From: SXIZ01 sp040079795
GTDB taxonomy: Bacteria; Pseudomonadota; Gammaproteobacteria; Methylococcales; Methylomonadaceae
Direction of reading: 5' to 3'
DNA: 6,410 nucleotides
NCBI GenBank assembly: GCA_040079795.1
Contig: JBEBJQ010000130.1
Coordinates: 1 to 6,410 of the forward strand
The notes beneath the pieces are model-generated. The model had not been told where the DNA came from, ran no database searches, and saw nothing but the letters and a program-made list of their open reading frames with translations. Of the stretch, positions 1 to 5,123 are shown in pieces (the stretch's first letter is position 1; each line of letters opens with the position of its first letter). The translations under genes and the position numbers were made by a program.

Positions 1-62
1 CATGGACGAGCTGCCCGAAGCTTACGAAGTGCGCAAATTGCACCCTGAAAGCTTAGAAAACA
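1..62. repeat. 62-bp terminal direct repeat, left copy
   Basis: Positions 1-62 are identical, base for base, to 6349-6410 and in the same orientation. Both lie inside the truncated hemoglobin reading frame, in the same codon phase. This is either the terminal redundancy of a circular sequence (unit length 6,348 bp) or the edge of a longer direct repeat in the genome. Confidence 0.97.
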
Positions 63-304
63 GCGAGCAAAACCTGTTTGAATACCTCAGCGGCTGGTTC
101 GGCGGCCCCACCATGTACACCGACAAAAAAGGCCACCCCCGCATGCGCATGCGCCACGCCCCCTACGCCGTCACCCCCAGCGCTAAGGATGAGTGGATGA
201 TGTGCATGACCCAGTCATTGACCGAGCAAGTAGAAGACATCGCCTTTAGAGACCACTTGATAGCCACCTTTGCGGGGTTGGCGGAGCATATGGTGAATAC
301 GTAA
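1..304 (+). CDS. Group II truncated hemoglobin, 3' part (N-terminus is at the other end of the window)
   Basis: This is the C-terminal 100 residues of a small 2-on-2 heme protein of the truncated hemoglobin group II (trHb2) family. Such proteins bind O2 and other small ligands in the cytoplasm; their exact role in betaproteobacteria is not settled. Visible family marks are LSGWFGG (about residues 55-61 of the joined protein), the R-MRH-AP segment whose His (about residue 78) should be the proximal heme ligand, and the Trp of DEWMMCM (about residue 91), matching the group II Trp G8. The first base is the last base of a Leu codon, so the frame is open at the window edge; the internal ATG at 2 is Met27, not the true start. 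Joined to 6272-6410 it gives 126 residues, a normal length. Stop is TAA at 302-304. It is visibly more GC-rich than the gnt genes and converges with the gntR-like gene. Confidence 0.9.
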   Translation, partial: MDELPEAYEVRKLHPESLENSEQNLFEYLSGWFGGPTMYTDKKGHPRMRMRHAPYAVTPSAKDEWMMCMTQSLTEQVEDIAFRDHLIATFAGLAEHMVNT

Positions 305-310
305 CAGTTA

Positions 311-337
311 AAATTGCTATAAATAAAATAGCATTTT
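311..337 (+). terminator. Weak possible terminator hairpin after truncated hemoglobin
   Basis: TGCTAT (315-320) can pair with ATAGCA (328-333) around a 7-base loop. After a T-T mismatch, three A-T pairs extend the stem, and TTTTA follows. It begins 7 bases after the stop codon, which is the right place. The stem is short and AT-rich, so termination is uncertain; the same bases belong to the REP-like repeat. Confidence 0.28.
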
Positions 338-365
338 AGGCAATAAATACGGTGGCCAGAGCTAT
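314..365. repeat. AT-rich REP-like intergenic repeat, copy L
   Basis: This 52-bp stretch aligns without gaps to 6180-6231 with 38 of 52 matches by hand count. Both begin TTGCTAT, and the last 25 bases (341-365 and 6207-6231) match at 22 of 25, starting CAATAAATAC and ending AGCTAT. The spacing of the two conserved blocks is identical. The copy is also framed by an inverted pair, ATTGCTAT at 313-320 and ATAGCAAT at 379-386. It fits a family of degenerate intergenic palindromes that I recall from Comamonadaceae genomes (from memory, not searched). It fills most of the 112-bp gap between the convergent hemoglobin and gntR-like genes. Confidence 0.6.
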
Positions 366-416
366 ATCTATCGTATAAATAGCAATAATTATATATTTTT
401 TAAATTATGAGCACTT

Positions 417-1451
417 CTACGTGCTTTCTCGAGTAATCAGCTCAAAACCTAGGTCGATATTGGGTACTGGTACGGTTTGACCTTTGATCAAGGCCAGCAG
501 CATATTTGCACTGGTGGTGCCGATTTCGGATCTGGGTGTGCGTACGGTGCTAAGGGGGGGGAGCATTTGGTCGCTGCCATTCAAGTCGTTGAAGCCAGCA
601 ATAGCCACTTGCTTTGGCACGCTGATGCCTAAGCGTAGCGCAGCCAAGAGCCCACCTTGTGCCAAATCGTCGTTGCAATAAAAAATAGCGTCTACATCAG
701 GTTGCTGTTTGAAGATGTGCTCAAACATCTTGCCGCCTTGAGCGATGGACGAGGGCGCCGGGTCTAAGCATTCAAGTACGGGGTCGTACATGCCTGCGGC
801 TTTGAGGGTTTGTCGCCAGCCTTCTAAGCGCTGCAAGGTGCGTGGGTCGAGCTGCGCTGCTGCAAAAGCGATGCGGCGTTTGCCTTGACCCATCAAATGC
901 TTCGTCATGGCAGCGCCACCTTCTTCGTGCGAGAAGCCGACACTGTAGATGCCGTCAGAACCGTTGCTTTTTAATACTTCCATCAAATGCACGCAAGGCA
1001 CGCCACTTTTCGCTATGAGTTGACGGGTAGCTTCGTTGCGCTCGAAACCAGTGACGATCAAGCCAGCAGGTCTGTGCTGCAATTGTTCTCGTAGCAACTG
1101 TTCTTCTTCATCGGGGTCATAGTGGGTAACGCCCATCAGTGTTTGAAAGCCTGCTCCTTGCAGCGTTTGTTGTACGGCCTCAAGTACGTCAACAAAAAGT
1201 GTGTTTGACAGCATCGGAATCAATATGGCGACATGCGAGCTATGGCGTGAAGCGAGCGCCCGTGCAGCGGGGTCTGGCACATAGCCGAGCATTTCCGCAG
1301 CTACTCTGACTCGCGCTACGAGAGCAGGATCAACGGCACGCTCGCCGCGTAGAGCGCGTGAGGCAGTCATCGAGCTGACCTGGCTTTCTTTGGCGACATC
1401 AGCTAAGGTAACTCGGCCAGTCGCACGAGATTTTGTGATTTTCGTAACCAT
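417..1451 (-). CDS. gntR: LacI-family transcriptional repressor, gluconate-operon GntR type
   Basis: A 344-residue LacI/GalR-family regulator, the usual family length. An N-terminal helix-turn-helix lies at about 14-36 (VTLADVAKESQVSSMTASRAL), then the VRVAAEMLGYVPD segment and the hinge helix near 60-70 (ARALASRHS). A periplasmic-binding-protein-like effector domain runs from about 73 to the end, with IPMLSNTLF, CNDDLAQGG (near 260) and AIAGFNDL. The segments around LSNTLFVDVLEAV and LDPRTLQRLEGWRQ resemble Escherichia coli GntR as I remember it, which with the adjacent gluconokinase supports a gluconate or 6-phosphogluconate sensor. This is the lacI-type GntR, not the unrelated GntR/FadR family. 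The gene diverges from gntK across 161 bp holding two operator-like palindromes. Stop TAG is at 417-419. Only a weak AGG-containing ribosome site precedes the ATG. Effector identity is inferred. Confidence 0.9.
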   Translation of the reverse strand: MVTKITKSRATGRVTLADVAKESQVSSMTASRALRGERAVDPALVARVRVAAEMLGYVPDPAARALASRHSSHVAILIPMLSNTLFVDVLEAVQQTLQGAGFQTLMGVTHYDPDEEEQLLREQLQHRPAGLIVTGFERNEATRQLIAKSGVPCVHLMEVLKSNGSDGIYSVGFSHEEGGAAMTKHLMGQGKRRIAFAAAQLDPRTLQRLEGWRQTLKAAGMYDPVLECLDPAPSSIAQGGKMFEHIFKQQPDVDAIFYCNDDLAQGGLLAALRLGISVPKQVAIAGFNDLNGSDQMLPPLSTVRTPRSEIGTTSANMLLALIKGQTVPVPNIDLGFELITREST

Positions 1452-1493
1452 TTTTTATTGAACCTAGGGAAATCACTTACTAATTTATTTTAA

Positions 1494-1523
1494 ATTGTAG
1501 TTTAAGATAGCGCTATCCACCAA
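1494..1523 (-). promoter_or_regulatory. Candidate promoter of the gntR-like repressor, with operator O1 in its spacer
   Basis: On the minus strand TACAAT (plus positions 1494-1499) matches five of six bases of a sigma-70 -10 box. TTGGTG (1518-1523) is a weak -35 box at an 18-bp spacing. The palindrome at 1506-1517 lies wholly in the spacer, so repressor bound there would block RNA polymerase. This suggests autoregulation. Confidence 0.4.
1506..1517. promoter_or_regulatory. Operator-like palindrome O1 (GATAGCGCTATC)
   Basis: A perfect 12-bp palindrome centred on CG, the form expected of LacI-family operators. Its 8-bp core TAGCGCTA recurs at 1598-1605, and both copies lie in the intergenic region between the repressor gene and the operon it should control. 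It is probably the upstream binding site of the GntR-like protein. Confidence 0.65.
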
Positions 1524-1537
1524 TGAAGCTATATTTT

Positions 1538-1566
1538 TTACTTTAATTATGAAGTGATTCTATAGG
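1538..1566 (+). promoter_or_regulatory. Candidate promoter of the gntK-dctQMP operon
   Basis: TTACTT (1538-1543) and TATAGG (1561-1566) are spaced 17 bp apart and resemble -35 and -10 boxes moderately. A start near 1573 would give a leader of about 40 bases and place operator O2 just downstream of the start point and O1 upstream of the -35. The boxes are imperfect in an AT-rich region, so other placements are possible. Confidence 0.33.
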
Positions 1567-1594
1567 GAATAAGGTGATTTTTTTAAGTTGCGTC

Positions 1595-1608
1595 GGGTAG
1601 CGCTAACC
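1595..1608. promoter_or_regulatory. Operator-like palindrome O2 (core TAGCGCTA) next to the gntK start
   Basis: A 14-bp near-palindrome, GGGTAGCGCTAACC, with one mismatched pair (1597 against 1606). It shares the core TAGCGCTA with O1; the centres are 90 bp apart. It ends 4 bases before the gntK ATG, where a ribosome binding site would normally be, and it supplies the in-frame TAA at 1604-1606. It is a probable repressor site acting as a roadblock or in a loop with O1. Confidence 0.62.
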
Positions 1609-1612
1609 AAAA

Positions 1613-2125
1613 ATGAAAAATATGAAATCAATTGTGATTATGGGTGTCGCTGGCTGTGGTAAGTCAAGCCTTGGGGTTGTGCTTGCACGTAGTTTGGACA
1701 TGACGATCGTTGAGGGCGACGATTTTCACAGCGACAGCAGCCGCGAAAAGATGCGTTCAGGAATTGCTTTAAACGATTCAGACCGAGCAGGATGGCTTGA
1801 TTTGTTGAGTGAGGAATTGAAAAAACAACCCAACGGCGTTGTATTAACCTGTTCCGCGCTCAAAAAAGCCTACCGCGAGCGGCTGCGATTTGCAGTGCCA
1901 AATTTACGTTTTGTGTTTTTAGATATTGGCAAAGAGCAAGCCAATGTGCGCGTGTTAACAAGGGCGCAAACCCATTTCTTTGCTTCAAGTTTGATTGATA
2001 GTCAATTTGAAACTCTGGAATCACCAATCCACGAAGCTGGTGTTTTGGTTGTAGATGCATTGATGCCACTTATTTTGCTGAAAGAGCAGGTGATTGAGTG
2101 GCTAAAAATTAAGGAGAAAGTATGA
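1613..2125 (+). CDS. gntK: Gluconokinase (GntK family)
   Basis: Predicted to phosphorylate D-gluconate with ATP to 6-phosphogluconate in the cytoplasm. The 170 residues match the normal family length. The P-loop GVAGCGKS is at 11-18. EGDDFH (34-39) with KM and the DSDRAGWL stretch (to 62), CSALK (80-84) with YRERLR, and HFFASSLIDSQFETLE (121-136) are the GntK marks in the expected order. An in-frame TAA at 1604-1606 excludes an earlier start, leaving ATG 1613 or ATG 1622 (Met4). Neither has a Shine-Dalgarno sequence and operator O2 occupies that position; I keep the longer form. The stop TGA overlaps the dctQ start (ATGA), implying coupled translation and a shared operon with the transporter. 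The Entner-Doudoroff genes edd and eda are not in the window. Another aldonate substrate is possible but less likely. Confidence 0.93.
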   Translation: MKNMKSIVIMGVAGCGKSSLGVVLARSLDMTIVEGDDFHSDSSREKMRSGIALNDSDRAGWLDLLSEELKKQPNGVVLTCSALKKAYRERLRFAVPNLRFVFLDIGKEQANVRVLTRAQTHFFASSLIDSQFETLESPIHEAGVLVVDALMPLILLKEQVIEWLKIKEKV

Positions 2126-2634
2126 GTGAATTAGATATCCCGCAACCCGCCATAAGCAATTTTCAAAAATGGGCGAACCATTTGATGGCAGCTTGCTTGG
2201 GCGTGATGGCGTTGGTTGTATTCGTTAATGTTGTTTTGCGTTACGGCTTTGGCAGCAGCGTCACCGCCAGCGAAGAGCTCTCGCGTTTGCTTTTTGTATG
2301 GATGGTATTTATTGGTGCAACTGCTGCCTATCCCGCTGGCGAGCACATGGCCTTCACGTCATTGGTTGCGATGTTGCGTACGAAACCCGCATGGTTAGCT
2401 GCGATGACGGTTTTGATACGTTTACTTGTTATAGCGGCAAGTGTCATGCTGGCTTGGGGGGCTTGGCAGCAAGTGATTGTAGGCTTGGGCGGCAAATCTG
2501 TTGTCATGGAGTATTCAACGGCTTTGTTGCCATTGCCAGTCTTTCTGTGTTCAGTGTCCATCACTGTGATGGCATTGGTTGAATTGATAAAACGCACGCC
2601 GCTTGACTTAGGTCATGGCGTGGAAGTGGAGTAA
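2122..2634 (+). CDS. dctQ: TRAP transporter small permease subunit (DctQ family)
   Basis: The small integral membrane subunit of a tripartite ATP-independent periplasmic transporter; it pairs with DctM to form the ion-coupled permease in the inner membrane. The 170 residues hold four hydrophobic segments at about 20-39, 53-71, 91-113 and 133-153. The family signature is clear: NVVLRYGF (36-43) followed by EELSRLLFVWMVFIGA (51-66). The ATG overlaps the gntK stop by four bases, and AAGGAG at 2111-2116 gives good ribosome spacing. The gap to dctM is only a few bases. Specificity is set by the binding proteins rather than this subunit, so gluconate is inferred from gntK and the gntR-like gene. 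Confidence 0.93.
   Translation: MSELDIPQPAISNFQKWANHLMAACLGVMALVVFVNVVLRYGFGSSVTASEELSRLLFVWMVFIGATAAYPAGEHMAFTSLVAMLRTKPAWLAAMTVLIRLLVIAASVMLAWGAWQQVIVGLGGKSVVMEYSTALLPLPVFLCSVSITVMALVELIKRTPLDLGHGVEVE
2628..2631 (+). promoter_or_regulatory. Ribosome binding site that favours ATG 2640 for dctM
   Basis: GGAG lies 8 bases before ATG 2640 and 5 bases before the alternative GTG 2637. The spacing and codon choice both favour the ATG, although the two forms differ by a single residue. Confidence 0.55.
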
Positions 2635-2639
2635 TTGTG

Positions 2640-3932
2640 ATGAGTAATGAAGGCTTAGCGTTTATCATCTTTTCAGCTGGCATGTTGCTACTGATGGGAA
2701 TAGGGTTGAACATGGCGTTTGCGCTAGTCTTGACGGGCGCTGGCATGGCATTGGTATTGGGATTTTGGGATACGCAGTTACTAGCTCAAAACCTCGTAGC
2801 GGGCGTGGATAGCTTTGCGCTGCTAGCCGTGCCATTTTTTATTTTAGCGGGCGAGTTGATGAACTCTGGCGGCATTAGCCGGCGCATCATTGAAATGGCG
2901 CAGGCCTGGGTGGGGCATATACGTGGCGGATTAGGTTATGTGGCCATAGGTGCTGCTGTGATGATGGCTAGTATGAGTGGTTCAGCATTGGCTGATACTG
3001 CTGCGTTAGCCACTATTTTGCTGCCCATGATGCGTCAACAAGGATATCCGATGGGTACATCTGCAGGCTTGATTGCATCTGGTGGCATCATCGCGCCCAT
3101 CATTCCACCGTCTATGCCGTTTGTCATTTACGGTGTGACGACAAATACTTCTATTTCTGCGCTCTTTATATCCGGTATCGTGCCAGGTTTGATTATGGGT
3201 GTGGGTTTGATCGTCGCATGGCGGTATGTTTTGAGTGACTTAAATCTGCCATTTGGGAAGCCTTTACCGCTGAAAGAACGCTTTCGTGCAACAGGAAAAG
3301 CTTTTTGGGCAATGCTGATGCCTATCATCATTATTGGTGGCATGAAAACAGGTGTTTTTACGCCTACAGAGGCTGCAGTAGTTGCTGCTTTTTATGCTTT
3401 GGTTGTTGCACTGTTCGTTCACCGTGAAATGAAATTGCCAGAGATACATGGCGTTTTGGTACGGGCAGGCAAAACGACGGCCATCGTGATGTTCTTATGT
3501 GCCGGTGCTCAAGTAGCAAGTTACATGATTACATTGGCCGATTTGCCAAGTGTGCTTGTCTCATGGTTAGGCCCACTGATAGAAAGCCCACGTTTGTTGA
3601 TGCTGGCGATGATGGTTGTGTTGATTGTTATTGGTACAGCGCTTGACTTAACGCCCACGATTTTGATCTTCGCACCAGTCATGCTTCCTATTGCCGTAAA
3701 AGCAGGCATTGATCCCGTCTATTTTGGCTTGATGTTCATTTTGAACGGCGCCATTGGCTTAATCACGCCACCAGTGGGCACCGTATTGAACGTTGTTGCA
3801 GGGATAGGACGGTTGTCTATGCACCAAGTCATCAAAGGAGTGAATCCATTTTTATTGGCTTACACCATTATTTTGTTCACTTTTGTTTTGTTTCCACAAA
3901 TCGTGACTGCGCCAGTGGCGTGGATGCGGTGA
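2640..3932 (+). CDS. dctM: TRAP transporter large permease subunit (DctM family)
   Basis: The large subunit carries the transport path of the TRAP permease, moving the sugar acid inward with a cation, usually Na+. About 430 residues, almost wholly hydrophobic, fit the usual 12-helix length for DctM. Family marks in order: the SGSALADTAALATILLPMM stretch (within about 101-130), GGIIAPIIPPSMPFVIYG (about 148-165), GVFTPTEAAVVAAFYAL (about 238-254) and NGAIGLITPPVGTVLNVVAG (about 369-388). The two Gly/Pro-rich repeats belong to the two halves of the elevator fold. The start is ATG 2640, with GTG 2637 in frame as alternative. It follows dctQ by 5 bases and is followed after 51 bases by the first binding-protein gene, with no terminator between, so Q, M and the first P are probably cotranscribed. 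Nothing appears truncated. Confidence 0.94.
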   Translation: MSNEGLAFIIFSAGMLLLMGIGLNMAFALVLTGAGMALVLGFWDTQLLAQNLVAGVDSFALLAVPFFILAGELMNSGGISRRIIEMAQAWVGHIRGGLGYVAIGAAVMMASMSGSALADTAALATILLPMMRQQGYPMGTSAGLIASGGIIAPIIPPSMPFVIYGVTTNTSISALFISGIVPGLIMGVGLIVAWRYVLSDLNLPFGKPLPLKERFRATGKAFWAMLMPIIIIGGMKTGVFTPTEAAVVAAFYALVVALFVHREMKLPEIHGVLVRAGKTTAIVMFLCAGAQVASYMITLADLPSVLVSWLGPLIESPRLLMLAMMVVLIVIGTALDLTPTILIFAPVMLPIAVKAGIDPVYFGLMFILNGAIGLITPPVGTVLNVVAGIGRLSMHQVIKGVNPFLLAYTIILFTFVLFPQIVTAPVAWMR

Positions 3933-3972
3933 GTATTTTTCCCCTGCGCTTCGTTTATTAACTTTTAACTTT

Positions 3973-3978
3973 TGGAGA
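3973..3978 (+). promoter_or_regulatory. Ribosome binding site that sets the first dctP start at 3984
   Basis: TGGAGA lies 5 bases before ATG 3984 and directs that start. The in-frame TTG at 3972 would sit on this site and would add four residues (MEIC) ahead of an already complete signal peptide, so it is not used. Confidence 0.7.
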
Positions 3979-3983
3979 TTTGT

Positions 3984-5003
3984 ATGACTATCCTTCGCCG
4001 AACCCTGATTGCTGCCACTGTTGCCGCATCGCTCACAGCCTCATTTGCTGCTGCAGCACAAGACATCAAACCACGCTTGATCCGCTTTGGCTATGGCCTG
4101 AACGAGGTCAGCAACCAAGGCCGCGCGGCTAAGGTGTTTGCTGAGAGTGTAGAGAAATCTTCTGGCGGCAAAATGAAAGTGCGAGCGATTGGTGCAGCCG
4201 CCTTAGGCCCAGACGTTCAAATGCAGCAAGCCTTGATTGGTGGCGCACAAGAAATGATGGTTGGTTCCACCGCGACTTTGGTGGGCATTACCAAAGAAAT
4301 GGCTTTGTGGGATACACCGTTTTTGATTGGCAACACCAAAGAAGCAGACGCGTTACTGGACGGCCCGATTGGGCAAAAAGTGATGGATAAGCTTCAAGAA
4401 AAAGGCTTGGTTGGCCTTGTCTATTGGGAAAACGGTTTCCGTAACCTCACCAACAGCAAACGTCCGGTTATCAAGGCTGAAGACTTGGACGGCATCAAAC
4501 TACGCGTTATGCAAAACAACGTGTATTTAGACAGTTTCAAAACCTTGGGTGCGAATGCTGTACCTATGGCTTTTTCAGAGCTTTTCAGCGCCTTGGAAAC
4601 GAAAACAGTTGACGGTCAAGAAAACCCTTTCAACACCATTTTGTCTAGCAAATTTTATGAGGTGCAAAAGTACCTGTCTGTGACCAACCACGTCTATAGC
4701 CCGTGGATTGTTTTGGTGAGCAAAAAGTGGTGGACGGAGCTGTCAAAAGACGAGCAAAAAATCTTACTCGATGCTGCTAAGGCAAGTCGCGACTTTGAAC
4801 GCAAAGACACGCGCGAAGAGGGCGCTAAAGCTTTGGCTGATCTCAAGGCTAAGGGTATGCTGATCAACGAAGTATCAGTTGCTGAATCTACACGTATGCG
4901 CGATAAGTTAGCCAAAATCAACGAAGGTATCGCCGCTAACGTAGGTATGGAATTATGGATAGAAACACAAAATGAACTAACCAAAATTCGTGCTAAAAAA
5001 TAA
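3984..5003 (+). CDS. dctP: TRAP transporter solute-binding protein 1 (DctP family)
   Basis: A periplasmic binding protein that captures the substrate and delivers it to DctQM. It has 339 residues. The signal peptide has Arg5-Arg6, a hydrophobic core and cleavage likely after Ala25 (AAA-QD), leaving 314 residues. The DctP fold is shown by RFGYGL, GRAAKVFAE, GAAALG, WENGFRNLTNSKRP, then LRVMQN with Arg174, the conserved arginine expected to salt-bridge the substrate carboxylate, and the long family block GQENPFNTI...KFYEVQKYL. The terminal WI-TQNELTKIR is also typical. A good TGGAGA site supports ATG 3984. It belongs with dctQ and dctM by order and spacing. A strong terminator follows 36 bases after its stop. 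It is about 72 percent identical to the second protein over the mature region by hand count, without gaps. Gluconate as ligand is inferred. Confidence 0.93.
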   Translation: MTILRRTLIAATVAASLTASFAAAAQDIKPRLIRFGYGLNEVSNQGRAAKVFAESVEKSSGGKMKVRAIGAAALGPDVQMQQALIGGAQEMMVGSTATLVGITKEMALWDTPFLIGNTKEADALLDGPIGQKVMDKLQEKGLVGLVYWENGFRNLTNSKRPVIKAEDLDGIKLRVMQNNVYLDSFKTLGANAVPMAFSELFSALETKTVDGQENPFNTILSSKFYEVQKYLSVTNHVYSPWIVLVSKKWWTELSKDEQKILLDAAKASRDFERKDTREEGAKALADLKAKGMLINEVSVAESTRMRDKLAKINEGIAANVGMELWIETQNELTKIRAKK

Positions 5004-5039
5004 ACACTGAAAGTTGCTATCAAGTACTGATTAAATTTG

Positions 5040-5071
5040 CCACATTACTCCCAGGTGATGTGGTTTTTTTT
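5040..5071 (+). terminator. Strong intrinsic terminator between the two dctP genes
   Basis: CCACATTAC (5040-5048) pairs with GTGATGTGG (5055-5063) over nine positions with one T-G wobble. The loop is TCCCAG and eight Ts follow at once (5064-5071). This is a textbook rho-independent terminator. It should end or attenuate the gntK-dctQM-dctP transcript before the second binding-protein gene. Confidence 0.88.
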
Positions 5072-5072
5072 A

Positions 5073-5101
5073 TCGACTTCATTTATTGCACGGAATATAA
5101 A
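5073..5101 (+). promoter_or_regulatory. Candidate promoter for the second dctP
   Basis: TCGACT (5073-5078, four of six -35 bases) and TATAAA (5096-5101, five of six -10 bases) are spaced by 17 bp, directly after the terminator. A start near 5108 would leave a short leader that still includes the AAGGGGAG ribosome site (5111-5118). No TAGCGCTA core lies here, so this promoter may escape the GntR-like repressor. Confidence 0.42.
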
Positions 5102-5123
5102 AAATTAATCAAGGGGAGACAAT

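Noticed and set aside
138..156. GCATGCGCATGCG palindromic tract as a regulatory site
   Set aside because: It lies inside hemoglobin codons for Arg-Met-Arg-Met, conserved in protein terms and explained by coding.
410..425. AGCAC...GTGCT hairpin at the end of the gntR-like gene as its terminator
   Set aside because: The stem is only five pairs and on the minus strand it is followed by CATAATTT rather than a T run.
2298..2582. Cys-rich 94-residue plus-strand frame
   Set aside because: It overlaps dctQ in another frame. The apparent cysteines come from out-of-frame reading of hydrophobic codons.
2637..2639. GTG at 2637 as the dctM start
   Set aside because: It is directly followed by ATG 2640, which has better spacing from GGAG and is the more common codon; the difference is one residue.
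3972..3983. TTG at 3972 as the first dctP start
   Set aside because: It sits on the ribosome binding site and would put MEIC before a complete signal peptide.
4694..5023. 109-residue minus-strand frame across the end of the first dctP
   Set aside because: It is antisense to a clear gene and its sequence is low-complexity Ser/Leu/Ala typical of a shadow frame.
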